This document shows positions 43,566 through 53,267 of a stretch of 64,000 nucleotides of DNA, in pieces. Under the pieces are notes generated by a model. It saw only the letters and a list, made by a program, of their open reading frames with translations. It did not search any database and was not told where the DNA came from. Within the stretch, counting starts at the first letter, position 1. Each line of letters opens with the position of its first letter. Both the position numbers and the translations under genes were made by a program. This DNA comes from Rhizobium sp. RU36D (GTDB lineage Bacteria > Pseudomonadota > Alphaproteobacteria > Rhizobiales > Rhizobiaceae), in NCBI RefSeq assembly GCF_900176345.1, contig NZ_FWXU01000001.1, positions 310,001 to 374,000 on the forward strand, given 5' to 3'.

Positions 43566-44452
43566 TGAATATGCGCGGCAAGATACGTGCCATGGAGGAA
43601 GGCCTCAGCGCCAGCCACGTCACGGTGACCTACAGAAACGGCACCACGGCGCTGCGGGACGCAAGTTTTTCCATCCCCCGAGGCACGATCACCGCGCTGG
43701 TCGGCGTCAACGGCGCCGGCAAATCGACGATATTCAAGGCCATCATGGGATTTGTGCCCGTCGCGCAGGGGTCCATCTCCATCCTCGGCATGGATGTGCG
43801 CGCCGCGCTGTCGAAGAACCTGGTCGCCTATGTGCCGCAATCGGAAGAAGTTGACTGGAACTTTCCTGTCCTAGTCGAGGATGTGGTCATGATGGGCCGC
43901 TATGGCCACATGAACTTCCTGCGCATCCCCAATCGCCGCGACAAGGCGATGGTGGACGAAGCTCTGGCCCGGGTCGGCATGGAAAGCTTCCGCAAGCGGC
44001 AGATCGGCGAACTCTCCGGCGGCCAGCGCAAGCGCGTCTTTCTCGCCCGCGCCCTGGCGCAGGAAGGACAGGTCATCCTTCTCGATGAACCCTTCACCGG
44101 CGTCGATGTCACAACCGAAGAACAGATCATCGGCCTCATGAAGGATCTTCGGGCCGAGGGCCGGGTCATGCTGGTTTCTACCCACAATCTCGGCAGCGTC
44201 CCGGATTTCTGTGATCGGACAGTTTTCGTGAAAGGCACCGTTCTCGCGTCGGGTCCGACGGCGGAAACCTTCACCGAGGAGAACCTGCACAGTGCCTTTG
44301 GCGGGGCGCTCCGGCATTTCGTGCTTTCCGGCACGGACCTGCATGACGATGCCGACAGCCGGCAGGTCAAGGTGATTTCGGACGACGAGCGACCCTTCGT
44401 CATCTACCGGGAACCGAAGACGGAGAAGGCAGACGATGGCGCTTCTGCTTGA
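43565..44452 (+). CDS. sitB: Manganese/iron ABC transporter ATPase
   Basis: A 295-residue ATPase. Walker A is GVNGAGKST (residues 47-55), the Q-loop is [15 protein letters not shown], the signature is LSGGQRKR, Walker B is [12 protein letters not shown], and the switch histidine is in LVSTHNLG. The C-terminus extends about 50 residues beyond the core. The start codon shares one base with the sitA stop, so the genes are coupled. Confidence 0.93.
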   Translation: MNMRGKIRAMEEGLSASHVTVTYRNGTTALRDASFSIPRGTITALVGVNGAGKSTIFKAIMGFVPVAQGSISILGMDVRAALSKNLVAYVPQSEEVDWNFPVLVEDVVMMGRYGHMNFLRIPNRRDKAMVDEALARVGMESFRKRQIGELSGGQRKRVFLARALAQEGQVILLDEPFTGVDVTTEEQIIGLMKDLRAEGRVMLVSTHNLGSVPDFCDRTVFVKGTVLASGPTAETFTEENLHSAFGGALRHFVLSGTDLHDDADSRQVKVISDDERPFVIYREPKTEKADDGASA

Positions 44453-45293
44453 GCCCTTCACCTATGACTATATGCTGAACGCCATCTGGGTCAGCGGCCT
44501 CGTCGGTGGCGTGTGCGGGTTCCTGTCTGCCTACCTGATGCTGAAAGGCTGGTCGCTGATCGGCGATGCGCTCTCCCACGCCATCGTGCCGGGCGTTGCC
44601 GGCGCCTATATGCTGGGCCTGCCCTTTGCCTTCGGCGCCTTCATTTCCGGCGGGCTTGCGGCGGGCGCCATGCTCTTCCTCAACCAGCGCACTCGGCTGA
44701 AGGAAGACGCCATCATCGGCCTCATCTTCACCTCCTTCTTCGGCCTCGGCCTCTTCATGGTGTCGCTGTCGCCAGTTTCGGTGAACATCCAGACCATCAT
44801 CCAGGGCAATATCCTGGCGATCACGCCGGAGGACACGCTGCAACTGGTGCTCATCGGTGGCGTCAGCCTTCTGGTCCTGGCGCTCAAATGGAAGGACCTT
44901 ATGGTCACCTTCTTTGATGAAAACCATGCGCGCTCCATCGGCTTGAAGCCGGACCTGCTGAAGGTGATCTTCTTCACCCTGCTTGCCGCCTCGACGGTCG
45001 CGGCGCTTCAAACGGTCGGCGCCTTCCTGGTGGTCGCCATGGTCGTGACGCCGGGCGCCACCGCCTATCTGCTGACCGATCGTTTCCAGCGTGTAATCGG
45101 GCTCGCCTTCGTCATCGGCGCTGCCACCAGTTCCATCGGCGCCTATCTTAGCTATTTTCTGGACGGTGCAACCGGCGGCATCATCGTGGTCCTGCAGACC
45201 CTGATCTTCCTCACCGCCTTCTTCCTCGCCCCCAAGCATGGGATGCTGGCGGCACGACGGAAGGCAAAGCGTGCGCTGGAGGCCCAGCCATGA
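44436..45293 (+). CDS. sitC: Manganese/iron ABC transporter permease 1
   Basis: A 285-residue ABC-3 family permease with about eight hydrophobic segments. Family marks are [20 protein letters not shown] near the N-terminus and [20 protein letters not shown] near the C-terminus. It overlaps sitB by 17 bases and pairs with SitD to form the membrane channel. Confidence 0.92.
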   Translation: MALLLEPFTYDYMLNAIWVSGLVGGVCGFLSAYLMLKGWSLIGDALSHAIVPGVAGAYMLGLPFAFGAFISGGLAAGAMLFLNQRTRLKEDAIIGLIFTSFFGLGLFMVSLSPVSVNIQTIIQGNILAITPEDTLQLVLIGGVSLLVLALKWKDLMVTFFDENHARSIGLKPDLLKVIFFTLLAASTVAALQTVGAFLVVAMVVTPGATAYLLTDRFQRVIGLAFVIGAATSSIGAYLSYFLDGATGGIIVVLQTLIFLTAFFLAPKHGMLAARRKAKRALEAQP

Positions 45294-46144
45294 GCGAATG
45301 GATGGAACTTGCAGTGCTGCCATTCCAACTGCCCTTCATGCAGTCGGCCTTCATCGTCACGACCATGATCGCCATACCCATGGCCATGCTGTCCTGCCTG
45401 CTGGTCCTGAAAGGCTGGTCGCTGATGGGTGATGCGGTCTCTCATGCGGTGCTGCCTGGTGTGGTCATCGCCTATGTCATCGGCATTCCCTTGGCCATCG
45501 GCGCCTTCGTCGCCGGCATGATCTGCGCCCTGCTGACGGGCTTCCTGCAGGAAAATAGCCGGGTGAAGGAAGACACGGTGCTGGGCATCGTTTTTTCCGG
45601 CATGTTCGGCCTGGGGCTGGTGCTCTATGTGAAGGTGGAAAGCGACGTGCATCTCGACCATATCCTGTTTGGCGACATGCTGGGCATTGCAGTCTCCGAT
45701 CTCGTGGAGACCGGCTTGATTGCGCTCTGCGCCACGGCCTTCCTTGCAATCCTGCGCAAAGATCTGCTGGCGCATGCCTTCGATCCGCAGCATGCGCGCG
45801 CCATCGGCCTGCCGGTCAGGTTGTTGCATTACGGGCTGCTGGCCGTGCTGTCCCTGACTGTCGTCGGCGCCTTGAAGGCGGTCGGGATCATCCTGTCGGT
45901 GGCGATGCTGGTGGCCCCGGGCGCAATCGCTTTCCTGCTGACGCGCCGCTACCAGGCCATGATGACAACGGCGGTCGTCATCGCGGTCACCGCGACGCTG
46001 GCGGGCATCTATACCAGCTTCTTCATCGATAGCGCCCCTGCACCAACCATCGTGCTGTTCATGACCGCCATGTTCATCGCTGCCTTCGTGCGGGTCACGA
46101 TCCAGTCGCGCCGGACGGCAGCCAGCGGCGCCCCGCCTGTCTGA
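45290..46144 (+). CDS. sitD: Manganese/iron ABC transporter permease 2
   Basis: A 284-residue permease, a paralogue of SitC. The shared motif is LKGWSLMGDAVSHAVLPGVV, then ILSVAMLVAPGAIAFLL. Its start overlaps the sitC stop by ATGA. It completes the sitABCD operon; no terminator hairpin is evident before the convergent transporter gene 24 bases on. Confidence 0.92.
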   Translation: MSEWMELAVLPFQLPFMQSAFIVTTMIAIPMAMLSCLLVLKGWSLMGDAVSHAVLPGVVIAYVIGIPLAIGAFVAGMICALLTGFLQENSRVKEDTVLGIVFSGMFGLGLVLYVKVESDVHLDHILFGDMLGIAVSDLVETGLIALCATAFLAILRKDLLAHAFDPQHARAIGLPVRLLHYGLLAVLSLTVVGALKAVGIILSVAMLVAPGAIAFLLTRRYQAMMTTAVVIAVTATLAGIYTSFFIDSAPAPTIVLFMTAMFIAAFVRVTIQSRRTAASGAPPV

Positions 46145-46168
46145 TCGAGCCCCAGGCATTCCGCGCAG

Positions 46169-47065
46169 TCACTGGTCCGCAGCAGCCTTCTCTCGCGCCT
46201 GCCGCAAAAGCACATGCTCGCGCCAGACCGTGAACAGGCCGGCGCCGACCACGATCAGAGATCCCAGCACCATATTGAAATGCAGCGTCTCGTTAAAGAC
46301 GACCACAGCGATGATGGAAACCAGCACCAGCTGGATATAGGTGATCGGCTGCAAGGCCACTGCTGCCAGGTTGTCATAGGCCTTGATCAGCATGAAATGC
46401 CCCACAATGCCGGTGCAGCACAATAGCAAAAGCCATTTCCAATCGCTCGGCAGTACCTCGACCCAGAAGAACGGGCCGATCAGCGTCAGTTCCACCGCGC
46501 CGACAATGCCGATGTAGAAGAAGCTGGTCACAGGTCCGTCGACACGGCTGACCAGCCGCGTGATGATGCCATAGAAGGCGCCTGTCACCGCCACGATCAA
46601 CGGCAGGACGACCGCAATATCCATCTCGCCGGTGGCATTCGGCCCCAGGATCAACAGCACGCCGCACAGGCCGACACCGATCGCGGTCCAGCGACGCCAG
46701 CCGACCTTCTCTCCGAGAATGGGAACCGAAAGCAGCGCGACGAAGAGCGGGCCGGAGGCAAAGACCGCCTGTGACTGCGCCAGTCCCACAACGGTGAAGG
46801 ACGTTATGGCAATCGGGATCTGCGATGCCAGCAAGACGCCGCGCAGGATCTGCAGCCAGGGCCGCTCGGTGCGAAACGCGGCGATGAGGCCGTCCCGCGA
46901 GCGCATGGCGAAGAAGATCGCAAAGGCGGCAAAGGCCCAATACCGGATCATGCCGACAAAGACGGGCGGATAGGACATGCCGAGATGCTTCGACACCGCA
47001 TCCTGCACGGAAAAGATGGTGAAGGCCAACAGGGCGAAAACATAGCCAAGCGGATTGGATTTCAT
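46169..47065 (-). CDS. DMT superfamily (EamA) transporter
   Basis: A 298-residue membrane protein with ten predicted helices in two EamA halves. Landmarks are GYVFALLAFTIFSVQDAVSK near the start, SFTVVGLAQSQAVFASGPLF, VPILGEKVGWRRW, and FNETLHFNMVLGSLIVVGAG at the end. Family members export metabolites such as amino acids or nucleosides. The ATG at 47065 begins the conserved part; a 59-residue upstream extension is unsupported. The substrate is unknown. Confidence 0.87.
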   Translation of the reverse strand: MKSNPLGYVFALLAFTIFSVQDAVSKHLGMSYPPVFVGMIRYWAFAAFAIFFAMRSRDGLIAAFRTERPWLQILRGVLLASQIPIAITSFTVVGLAQSQAVFASGPLFVALLSVPILGEKVGWRRWTAIGVGLCGVLLILGPNATGEMDIAVVLPLIVAVTGAFYGIITRLVSRVDGPVTSFFYIGIVGAVELTLIGPFFWVEVLPSDWKWLLLLCCTGIVGHFMLIKAYDNLAAVALQPITYIQLVLVSIIAVVVFNETLHFNMVLGSLIVVGAGLFTVWREHVLLRQAREKAAADQ

Positions 47066-47334
47066 GGGTCCGACAGCAAATACGCGGATGGAAGATCTGG
47101 ACGAACTGGGTGGATCGACGCGCCCAGGGCCAATGACTGCACGTGTATATGAACCTGTTGGTTCAATGCTGCAAGCACATGTTTCACCACACCTGCCTTG
47201 CAACATCAGGGATGCTTTGCTGCGAAACCACTCATTGACCATCGCGTGATCCGGTTGTCGCCGGGCGGGTGTTCTTATGGCCTGATTTAGAAATCTCCTC
47301 TATCCTTCAATCTGTTCGAACGAGGATCACCTTG

Positions 47335-48072
47335 ATGCGCCACTGCGGCTCTGTGCCATCTCTGCTCGCCGGCCTGTTGCTGATGCTGTCTTCCGTCTCG
47401 GCCTTATCTCAGGTGAGCGACCGGGGAATCTATGTCGGTCCTGGGGACGACCTCGTGATCCGTGCGCCAGATGTCGGGCGCAATGCGCCTGATCCGAACT
47501 ATCGCAGCTATCCGGACGACGATTATGTCTGGCATGTGCAGGGCCTGCGGCCAGGTGATGTTCTGCCCTTGCGCTCCGGTGCCGGTCCCCGCTTTCGTGT
47601 CATCGGCCATCTGGAAGAAGGCATGCCGCTCGAAAATCTCGGCTGCATGGACCAGAACGGCGGCTTTTGGTGCCGTGTCGCGACCGTTGGCCGTCCACGC
47701 GTCAGTGGCTGGGTGAACGGACGCTATATTTCAGACGAGGCCGGTGGCGAGACGCGCGACCGCATGATGCAGCAGGGCGAGGTCTTTGTTCCCGGCACGC
47801 GCTATAACGATATTGGCCCGCTCAGCTGCCGTTTCCGCGGCGATGACCGTGTTGCGGCCTGCAATTATGGCATCGCCAGGAATGGGACATCCGCCCAGAT
47901 CGATATCACCACGCCCTATGGCGACACCCGCAGCCTGCAATATCGCGCCGGCCGGTTTACCAGCACCGACGGTTCAGAGGTCCGCAGCCGCAAGCAGGGC
48001 GGCAATGCCGAGGTGACGATCAACGGCGAGGAAACCTATTACATCCCCGACGATGTGATGCTCGATTTCTGA
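47335..48072 (+). CDS. Secreted SH3-like domain protein
   Basis: A 245-residue exported protein. The signal peptide (about residues 1-25, ...LLMLSSVSALS) is followed by an SH3b-like domain with VLPLRSGAGPRFRVIGHLEEG and FWCRVATVGRPRVSGWVNGRYI, given as FWCRVATVGRPR / VSGWVNGRYI. The second half (CRFRGDDRVAACNYGIAR through YYIPDDVM) resembles beta-rich periplasmic modules. The ATG at 47335 has GAGG upstream. SH3b proteins often bind peptidoglycan; the exact role is not known. Confidence 0.82.
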   Translation: MRHCGSVPSLLAGLLLMLSSVSALSQVSDRGIYVGPGDDLVIRAPDVGRNAPDPNYRSYPDDDYVWHVQGLRPGDVLPLRSGAGPRFRVIGHLEEGMPLENLGCMDQNGGFWCRVATVGRPRVSGWVNGRYISDEAGGETRDRMMQQGEVFVPGTRYNDIGPLSCRFRGDDRVAACNYGIARNGTSAQIDITTPYGDTRSLQYRAGRFTSTDGSEVRSRKQGGNAEVTINGEETYYIPDDVMLDF

Positions 48073-48090
48073 GCGGTTATTCCGCTCTTT
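48071..48090 (+). terminator. Terminator overlapping the SH3-protein stop codon
   Basis: GAGCGG-TTATT-CCGCTC followed by TTT begins at the TGA stop itself. A second small hairpin, TCCCG-N5-CGGGA, follows at 48090-48104. Confidence 0.65.
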
Positions 48091-48161
48091 CCCGTAAGGC
48101 GGGATACGAAAAGGGGCGCCCGCACGCAGACACCCCAATCCAAAATCACCGATAACAGGTG

Positions 48162-49118
48162 TCAGGCCGCCAGAGCCTTGGCGATCTGGCCACGCAGCGT
48201 GCCGAGATCCTTGGCAAAGCCGCGGATGCCCTCGGCCAGCTTCTCGGTTGCCATGGCGTCTTCGTTCATCGCCCAGCGGAACGCCTTCTCATCAAGCGAA
48301 ACCAGCGGCTCCGGCTTGATGCTGTCGGGCGACAGGACACGCGGCAGGTTGCCTTCGGCGCTGTTCAACTCATCGAGCAATTGCGGGCTGATCGTCAGGC
48401 GGTCGCAACCGGCCAGTGCTTCAATCTCGCCGGCATTGCGGAACGAGGCGCCCATGACGATGGTCTCGATCCCATTGGCCTTGTAGTAATTGTAGATCGA
48501 CCGAACCGACACCACGCCCGGATCCGTCTCAGACGTGTAGTTTTCACCCGTCGACTTCTTGTACCAGTCGAGGATGCGGCCAACGAAGGGCGAGATCAGG
48601 AACACCTTGGCTTCCGCGCAGGCAATAGCCTGGGCCTTGGAAAACAGCAGCGTCAGGTTGCAGTCGATGCCTTCCTTCTGCAGGATTTCGGCCGCGCGAA
48701 TGCCTTCCCAGGTGGAGGCGAGCTTGATCAGGATCCGGTCCTTCTCGATGCCGCGCTCCTTGTAGCCGGCAATGATGCCATGCGCCTTTTCGACCGACGC
48801 CTTGGTATCGAAGGACAGGTCAGCATCGACCTCGGTCGAGACACGGCCCGGCACCAGCGCGGCGAGCGCCGCACCGACCGAGATGGCCAGGCGATCGGCA
48901 ATGGCGCCGACAACGGCCTCGTCCGCCCCACCCTTGGCCTTCCCCCAGGCGACAGCTTCCTTGAAGGCGTCGGCAAATGCCTCGGTGCCCAGCGCCTTCA
49001 GCACGATGGAGGGGTTGGTGGTGCAATCGACCGGCTTCAGCCGGGCAACAGCATCGATATCACCCGTATCGGCGACGACGGTCGTCATGGAGCGAAGCTG
49101 TTCAAGTTTGGAGGTCAT
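48162..49118 (-). CDS. tal: Transaldolase
   Basis: A 318-residue class I transaldolase of the pentose phosphate pathway, moving a dihydroxyacetone unit between sugar phosphates. Motifs are [27 protein letters not shown], shown as [16 protein letters not shown] and [11 protein letters not shown], then the Schiff-base lysine in [23 protein letters not shown] and [19 protein letters not shown]. The ATG at 49118 has AGGAT 7 bases upstream. It is divergent from the SorC regulator and would process xylulose-5-phosphate from the xyl genes in this window. Confidence 0.96.
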   Translation of the reverse strand: MTSKLEQLRSMTTVVADTGDIDAVARLKPVDCTTNPSIVLKALGTEAFADAFKEAVAWGKAKGGADEAVVGAIADRLAISVGAALAALVPGRVSTEVDADLSFDTKASVEKAHGIIAGYKERGIEKDRILIKLASTWEGIRAAEILQKEGIDCNLTLLFSKAQAIACAEAKVFLISPFVGRILDWYKKSTGENYTSETDPGVVSVRSIYNYYKANGIETIVMGASFRNAGEIEALAGCDRLTISPQLLDELNSAEGNLPRVLSPDSIKPEPLVSLDEKAFRWAMNEDAMATEKLAEGIRGFAKDLGTLRGQIAKALAA

Positions 49119-49257
49119 CCGGATAATCCTTGAGATGCTGAATTGAGCCATGGCAAAGGCTCGCGGGCGTCCGTAACCATCGGGACGTCAGCGCGAGACT
49201 GTCACGCTGACTATCGACACTCCCCACTGCGGAAGTCAAGACATTTGTGGATCGTGT

Positions 49258-49286
49258 TTGACATATGTTTCACATCGACCGATAGT
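49258..49286 (+). promoter_or_regulatory. Promoter of the SorC-family regulator gene
   Basis: TTGACA (49258-49263) and GATAGT (49281-49286) have the ideal 17-base spacing. The sequence TGACATATGTTTCA over the -35 is a partial palindrome around CATATG and may be an autoregulatory site. Confidence 0.6.
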
Positions 49287-49317
49287 GCGCCGCTAAGACA
49301 GCAGGATCATCCCGCCC

Positions 49318-50304
49318 TTGGCCAAGCTCAGACGCGAAACCCATAGCAGCTATTCCGAAGCAGCCTCGCTGCGGCTCAAGGCTGCCTGGCTCTACTACAA
49401 CCAGGGCCTGACGCAGAAAGACGTGGCGGATCGGCTCGGCATCAGCCGCTCTACCGTCATCCGCATGCTGGATGAGGCCCTGAAACGGGCTGAGGTGCAG
49501 ATATGGATCAGTGACGGCATCGGCGATTGCGTGGAACTGGCAACGCGCCTGGAAAAGACCTTGGGCCTCGATGAAGCCGTCGTGGTGCCCTCTCCCAGCG
49601 AACATGATGCCACCGCGATCGCCAAGGCCGTCGGCCTGGCACTCGGCCAGTTCCTGACAGAAGTCGTCAGCGACAACATGACGATCGGCGTCGGCTGGGG
49701 CCGAACCATGACCGCCTCATTGTCGGGCTTTCGGCCACCGCGGCGGGAAAACTGCAAGGTCGTCTCCTTGCTGGGCGGCATCGTCGCCGTGCACCAGACC
49801 AATCCAATCGATTATACTTGGCGCCTTGCGAGCCAGTTAGGCGCGGAATGCTACATGTTCCTCGCTCCGCTTCTGGTCGATTCCGTCGCCACCAAACGGG
49901 CCTTGATTGAGAAATGCGGTCTGAAGACCCTCTATGACCTCGCCGAAAATCTCGATCTCGCGATCGTTTCCTGCGGTGACATCGGCCCCCATTCGACCTC
50001 GCTTTCGGAGGGCTTCATCAGCCACGCCACGCTGGAGGAACTGATCGCCGCAGGCTGCGTCTGCGATACGATGTTCAACTTTCTCGACGCCGAGGGCCGT
50101 CCGGTCCCCCATCCGATCAACGATCGCGTCATGTCGATCGATCTGGACACGCTGAAGAAGGCCAAGCACATCGTCATCTGTTCCGGCGGCGAGCACCGGG
50201 CACTCGCCATCCGCGCCACGATGAAGCGCATCGGCTGCAACACGCTGATCACGGACGAAGCGGCGGCGCGGGAGTTGTTGCGGCTGGCAGACGGTCAGCT
50301 TTGA
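49318..50304 (+). CDS. SorC/DeoR family sugar-binding transcriptional regulator
   Basis: A 328-residue SorC-type regulator. The HTH is AAWLYYNQGLTQKDVADRLGISRSTVIRML, written as AAWLYYNQGLTQKD / VADRLGISRSTVIRML. The sugar-phosphate-sensor domain has VGVGWGRTM and LLGGIVAVHQTNPIDYTWRLA, split as LLGGIVAVHQ / TNPIDYTWRLA. The start is TTG at 49318 with AGGA upstream; no ATG is nearer. It probably senses a phosphorylated sugar. Its 3' end overlaps the convergent ParE gene by 10 bases. Confidence 0.9.
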   Translation: MAKLRRETHSSYSEAASLRLKAAWLYYNQGLTQKDVADRLGISRSTVIRMLDEALKRAEVQIWISDGIGDCVELATRLEKTLGLDEAVVVPSPSEHDATAIAKAVGLALGQFLTEVVSDNMTIGVGWGRTMTASLSGFRPPRRENCKVVSLLGGIVAVHQTNPIDYTWRLASQLGAECYMFLAPLLVDSVATKRALIEKCGLKTLYDLAENLDLAIVSCGDIGPHSTSLSEGFISHATLEELIAAGCVCDTMFNFLDAEGRPVPHPINDRVMSIDLDTLKKAKHIVICSGGEHRALAIRATMKRIGCNTLITDEAAARELLRLADGQL

Positions 50305-50663
50305 CCGTAATCCGAGGGAGCATGCTGCTCCAGTTCCATGGCGTCATAAAGCACCCGGCCAATCCCGACGACATTCGTGTCCAAAGCCCGATAGATCATG
50401 AAATGCCTGGGGCGCTTCACGATCCCGGTGGAATGTCGGGCACGATCGCGGCTATGGCGGAGATGGTAGCTCCTGACAGTTGCCCCGATTTCGGGCCTTT
50501 CCACGCTTCCCACTCGGTAGGGATCAAGAGCGATATCCTGAAGCGCGACGGTCAACAGCAACTCGTATCGCAAGCGCGCAACCGCGCCGAAGTTCTGGTG
50601 GGATGAGCGGAGAATATGTTCGATATCAACCAGCGCCGCATCAGAAAATCGAATGACGGCCAT
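50295..50663 (-). CDS. parE: RelE/ParE family toxin
   Basis: A 122-residue toxin. The fold starts VIRFSDAALVDIEHILRSSH and ends HFMIYRALDTNVVGIGRVLYDAM, here VIRFSDAALVDIEH and HFMIYRALDTNV. The overall pattern matches ParE-type DNA gyrase inhibitors rather than mRNA-cutting RelE, but that is inferred. The start lies 2 bases after the antitoxin stop. The C-terminal 10 bases overlap the SorC gene. Confidence 0.85.
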   Translation of the reverse strand: MAVIRFSDAALVDIEHILRSSHQNFGAVARLRYELLLTVALQDIALDPYRVGSVERPEIGATVRSYHLRHSRDRARHSTGIVKRPRHFMIYRALDTNVVGIGRVLYDAMELEQHAPSDYGQS

Positions 50664-50665
50664 TC

Positions 50666-50959
50666 TCAGCCGCCATCTTCAGGCATGCCAGCGGCTGCTT
50701 TCCGCCCAAGACTGGCGACGAGGTCTCCAATTCGCTCGTCAGACGTATCGACAAACCGGCCTTCATCAATATCCGCAAAACCAACATGCGCCGCTTCCCG
50801 CAAAGCCGCCAGCTTCGCTGCCTCGCGATTTTCGCGTTGTTCGACGAGCCTCAGTCCATCCCGCAAGACTTCGCTGGCATTCTGGTAGCGGCCGGAGGTC
50901 ACTAACCGGTCGATGACCTCATCAAGATGTTCGGTCAGCACAACATTACGGGTTGGCAT
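50666..50959 (-). CDS. parD: ParD-type ribbon-helix-helix antitoxin
   Basis: A 97-residue antitoxin. The N-terminal RHH domain is NVVLTEHLDEVIDRLVTSGR followed by YQNASEVLRDGLRLVEQRE. A longer C-terminal tail (to GMPEDGG) wraps the toxin. The ATG at 50959 has GGAGG 5 bases upstream. It precedes parE in an operon, the normal order. Its N-terminal domain should repress its own promoter. Confidence 0.88.
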   Translation of the reverse strand: MPTRNVVLTEHLDEVIDRLVTSGRYQNASEVLRDGLRLVEQRENREAAKLAALREAAHVGFADIDEGRFVDTSDERIGDLVASLGRKAAAGMPEDGG

Positions 50960-51021
50960 GAATGCCTCCAGCCTCGTTCCCACGACGCCTGGAGACTATC
51001 ATGGCAGATTATGCCAATCAA

Positions 51022-51906
51022 TCACACCTGCCCCGCCTCCCAGCCCAGCATCGCCCGTTTGCGGGTCAGGCCCCAGTGGTAGCCGGTCAGCGCGCCGCTC
51101 TTGCCGAGTGCCCGATGGCACGGCACCACAAAGGAAATGGGGTTGCGGCCAACGGCGGCGCCCACTGCACGGCTGGCGGTGGGCTGGCCGATGTCATTGG
51201 CAATGTCGGAATAGGTGACGGCCCGACCCATCGGGATCTTCATCAGGCTCTGCCATACCCTGATCTGGAAGTCCGAGCCGATCATGACCACCCGCAGGGG
51301 CTGTTCGCACGACCACTGCGACGGATTGAAGATGCGATCGGCATAGGGCTCCGTAGACGAGCGATCTTCGACGAAATTGGCGGCCGGCCACCGCCTTGCC
51401 ATATCCTCAAAACAGGCCTTTTCCTCGCCCGCATCGGCAAAAGCGAGGCCAGCGAGCCCACGATCGGTGATCATGACCAGGGCTTGGCCGAAGGGAGAGG
51501 CATGATAGCCATAGCGGATCGTCAGGCCCGCGCCCTTCGCCTTCCACTCGCCCGGACTCATGGCCTCGTGGGTTACGAACAGGTCATGAAGGCGACCTGG
51601 GCCCGAAAGGCCGAGCTCCAGCGAGGTTTCCAGCAGCGGCAGTTCTTCGCGGCCCAGCAGCCGCTTGGCATGGTCAAGCGTCACGGCCTGGAGAAAGGCC
51701 TTTGGCGACAGCCCCGCCCAGCGCGTAAATGTCTTTTGCAACTGCGTGGGAGAAAGGTCGAGCCGGGCCGCCAGTTGCTCCAGGGAGGGCTGATCCTGGT
51801 ATTCAAGCGTCAGCGTCTCGATGACGCTACGCACAGTCTCATAATCGCCGTCGGAGGGAGTTACATCGGCGGCGTTGGAAAAATCTATCTGTCTGGCGAG
51901 CGTCAT
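51022..51906 (-). CDS. AraC-like HTH fused to O6-alkylguanine-DNA alkyltransferase
   Basis: A 294-residue protein. An N-terminal AraC-type HTH (about residues 30-110, with LEQLAARLDLSPTQLQKTFTRW, written LEQLAARLDLSPTQLQ / KTFTRW) precedes the methyltransferase domain. The active-site loop is SFVVPCHRALGKSG with the acceptor cysteine. ILxVRI-type DNA-binding strands (FQIRVWQSLMKIPMGRAVTY) are present. The N-terminal four-cysteine Ada domain that senses methyl phosphotriesters is absent, so it is an Ada-like repair protein without that switch. Confidence 0.9.
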   Translation of the reverse strand: MTLARQIDFSNAADVTPSDGDYETVRSVIETLTLEYQDQPSLEQLAARLDLSPTQLQKTFTRWAGLSPKAFLQAVTLDHAKRLLGREELPLLETSLELGLSGPGRLHDLFVTHEAMSPGEWKAKGAGLTIRYGYHASPFGQALVMITDRGLAGLAFADAGEEKACFEDMARRWPAANFVEDRSSTEPYADRIFNPSQWSCEQPLRVVMIGSDFQIRVWQSLMKIPMGRAVTYSDIANDIGQPTASRAVGAAVGRNPISFVVPCHRALGKSGALTGYHWGLTRKRAMLGWEAGQV

Positions 51907-51976
51907 GGCAAAATCCTCATCGTCATCAGGATTTCACCACGAGAGGCCGTCATAAGCCACCCGATTCTTGCCGCCA

Positions 51977-52474
51977 TCAGATCCGCATTTTCGCGGTGGC
52001 GAGCGCTCCGCGAAACGCCTTGGCAAAGCTCTCGCGGTCATCGGGATTGAGAAACGAGCCTATGTCGGTGCGGCGCCCTTCCCCCGAGACATGCATGGAA
52101 ACGATTCCGATTTCCTGATGCCGGCGGACAAAAAACCGCGCCCAGAAGGTGTTGAAGCGATGCTCCGTCATACGGCCTGATGGCGTGAACTTGCGGATCT
52201 GCAGATCGGTGCGCGACACGACGACTTCCTCGCGGGCTCGTGCGGCGCGGTAATTGAACCAAAAGGCACCGTAGAGCAGCAGGAAATCGACGCCGAAAAA
52301 CAGGCCAATCGGCCAGGCGCCGGTTGCCGTGAAAAAAATGCCATGGATGGCACACACCGCGCCGGTCAGAAGCAGCAGGATCTTGAAGCCTTGGCGCCCC
52401 AAAGATCGGTAAGGGATAAGTTCCGCCGCGAAGATCGGCTTGTCCGTAGCGCTGTTCAGATTGATTTCGCTCAT
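51977..52474 (-). CDS. DUF2244 family membrane protein
   Basis: A 165-residue protein with two adjacent membrane helices (about residues 30-72) followed by a soluble part with VVVSRTDLQIRKFTPSGRMTE and the conserved FNTFWARFFVRR. This matches DUF2244, a common alphaproteobacterial membrane protein of unknown function. It is divergent from nth, whose coding start lies 22 bases away from this start. Confidence 0.85.
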   Translation of the reverse strand: MSEINLNSATDKPIFAAELIPYRSLGRQGFKILLLLTGAVCAIHGIFFTATGAWPIGLFFGVDFLLLYGAFWFNYRAARAREEVVVSRTDLQIRKFTPSGRMTEHRFNTFWARFFVRRHQEIGIVSMHVSGEGRRTDIGSFLNPDDRESFAKAFRGALATAKMRI

Positions 52475-52496
52475 GCTGCCCGACTATAGATTGCTC

Positions 52497-53267
52497 ATGA
52501 CGCCAAAGACGAAATCCAGCACCCAAAACTTGAAAAAGTCAATTCCGACAGGCGCGACCAAACCGCGCTGGCGATGTCCCTATAGCCAGGCCGAGCTTAG
52601 CGAGATCTTCCGCCGCTTCTCGGTTCAGCGGCCCGAGCCGAAGGGCGAACTGGAGCATGTGAACCCCTTTACGCTTCTGGTGGCCGTGGCGCTCTCGGCG
52701 CAGGCCACCGATGCAGGCGTCAACAAGGCGACGCGGGCGCTGTTCAAGGTCGCCGACACCCCGCAGAAAATGCTCGATCTCGGTGAGGAGCAGTTGCGCG
52801 ACTACATCAAGACGATCGGCCTCTATCGAAACAAGGCGAAGAACGTCATCGCTATGTCGCAGCAACTGGTGGATCGGTTCGGCGGCGAAGTGCCGCCTGT
52901 GCATGCCGACCTTGTGACCCTGCCGGGCGTTGGCCGCAAGACCGCGAATGTGGTCATGTCGATGGCCTTCGGCGTGCCGACCATGGCGGTGGACACCCAT
53001 GTGTTCCGCATCGGCAATCGCATCCGGCTCGCGCCGGGCAAGACCCCTGACGAGGTCGAGGACAAGCTGATGCGCGTGATCCCGAAGCCCTATCTCTTCC
53101 ACGCCCATCACTGGCTGATCCTGCACGGACGCTATTGCTGCAAGGCGCGAAAGCCGGAATGCGAGCGCTGCGTCATTGCGGACCTGTGCAAGTCACCGGA
53201 AAAGACATGCGACGTACCGGCGCCGCTGGTCGAACTGCCGCCGCAGCTTATCGGCGCAGCGGACTAG
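52497..53267 (+). CDS. nth: Endonuclease III
   Basis: A 256-residue base-excision-repair glycosylase/AP lyase that removes oxidised pyrimidines. The HhH loop LPGVGRKTANVVMSMAFG carries the catalytic lysine, and VDTHVFRIGNR carries the catalytic aspartate. The iron-sulfur loop has four cysteines in C-x6-C-x2-C-x5-C (CKARKPECERCVIADLC). The ATG at 52497 is preferred; a basic 30-residue N-terminal extension is common in rhizobia. The 3' end overlaps the convergent membrane protein by 20 bases. Confidence 0.96.
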   Translation: MTPKTKSSTQNLKKSIPTGATKPRWRCPYSQAELSEIFRRFSVQRPEPKGELEHVNPFTLLVAVALSAQATDAGVNKATRALFKVADTPQKMLDLGEEQLRDYIKTIGLYRNKAKNVIAMSQQLVDRFGGEVPPVHADLVTLPGVGRKTANVVMSMAFGVPTMAVDTHVFRIGNRIRLAPGKTPDEVEDKLMRVIPKPYLFHAHHWLILHGRYCCKARKPECERCVIADLCKSPEKTCDVPAPLVELPPQLIGAAD

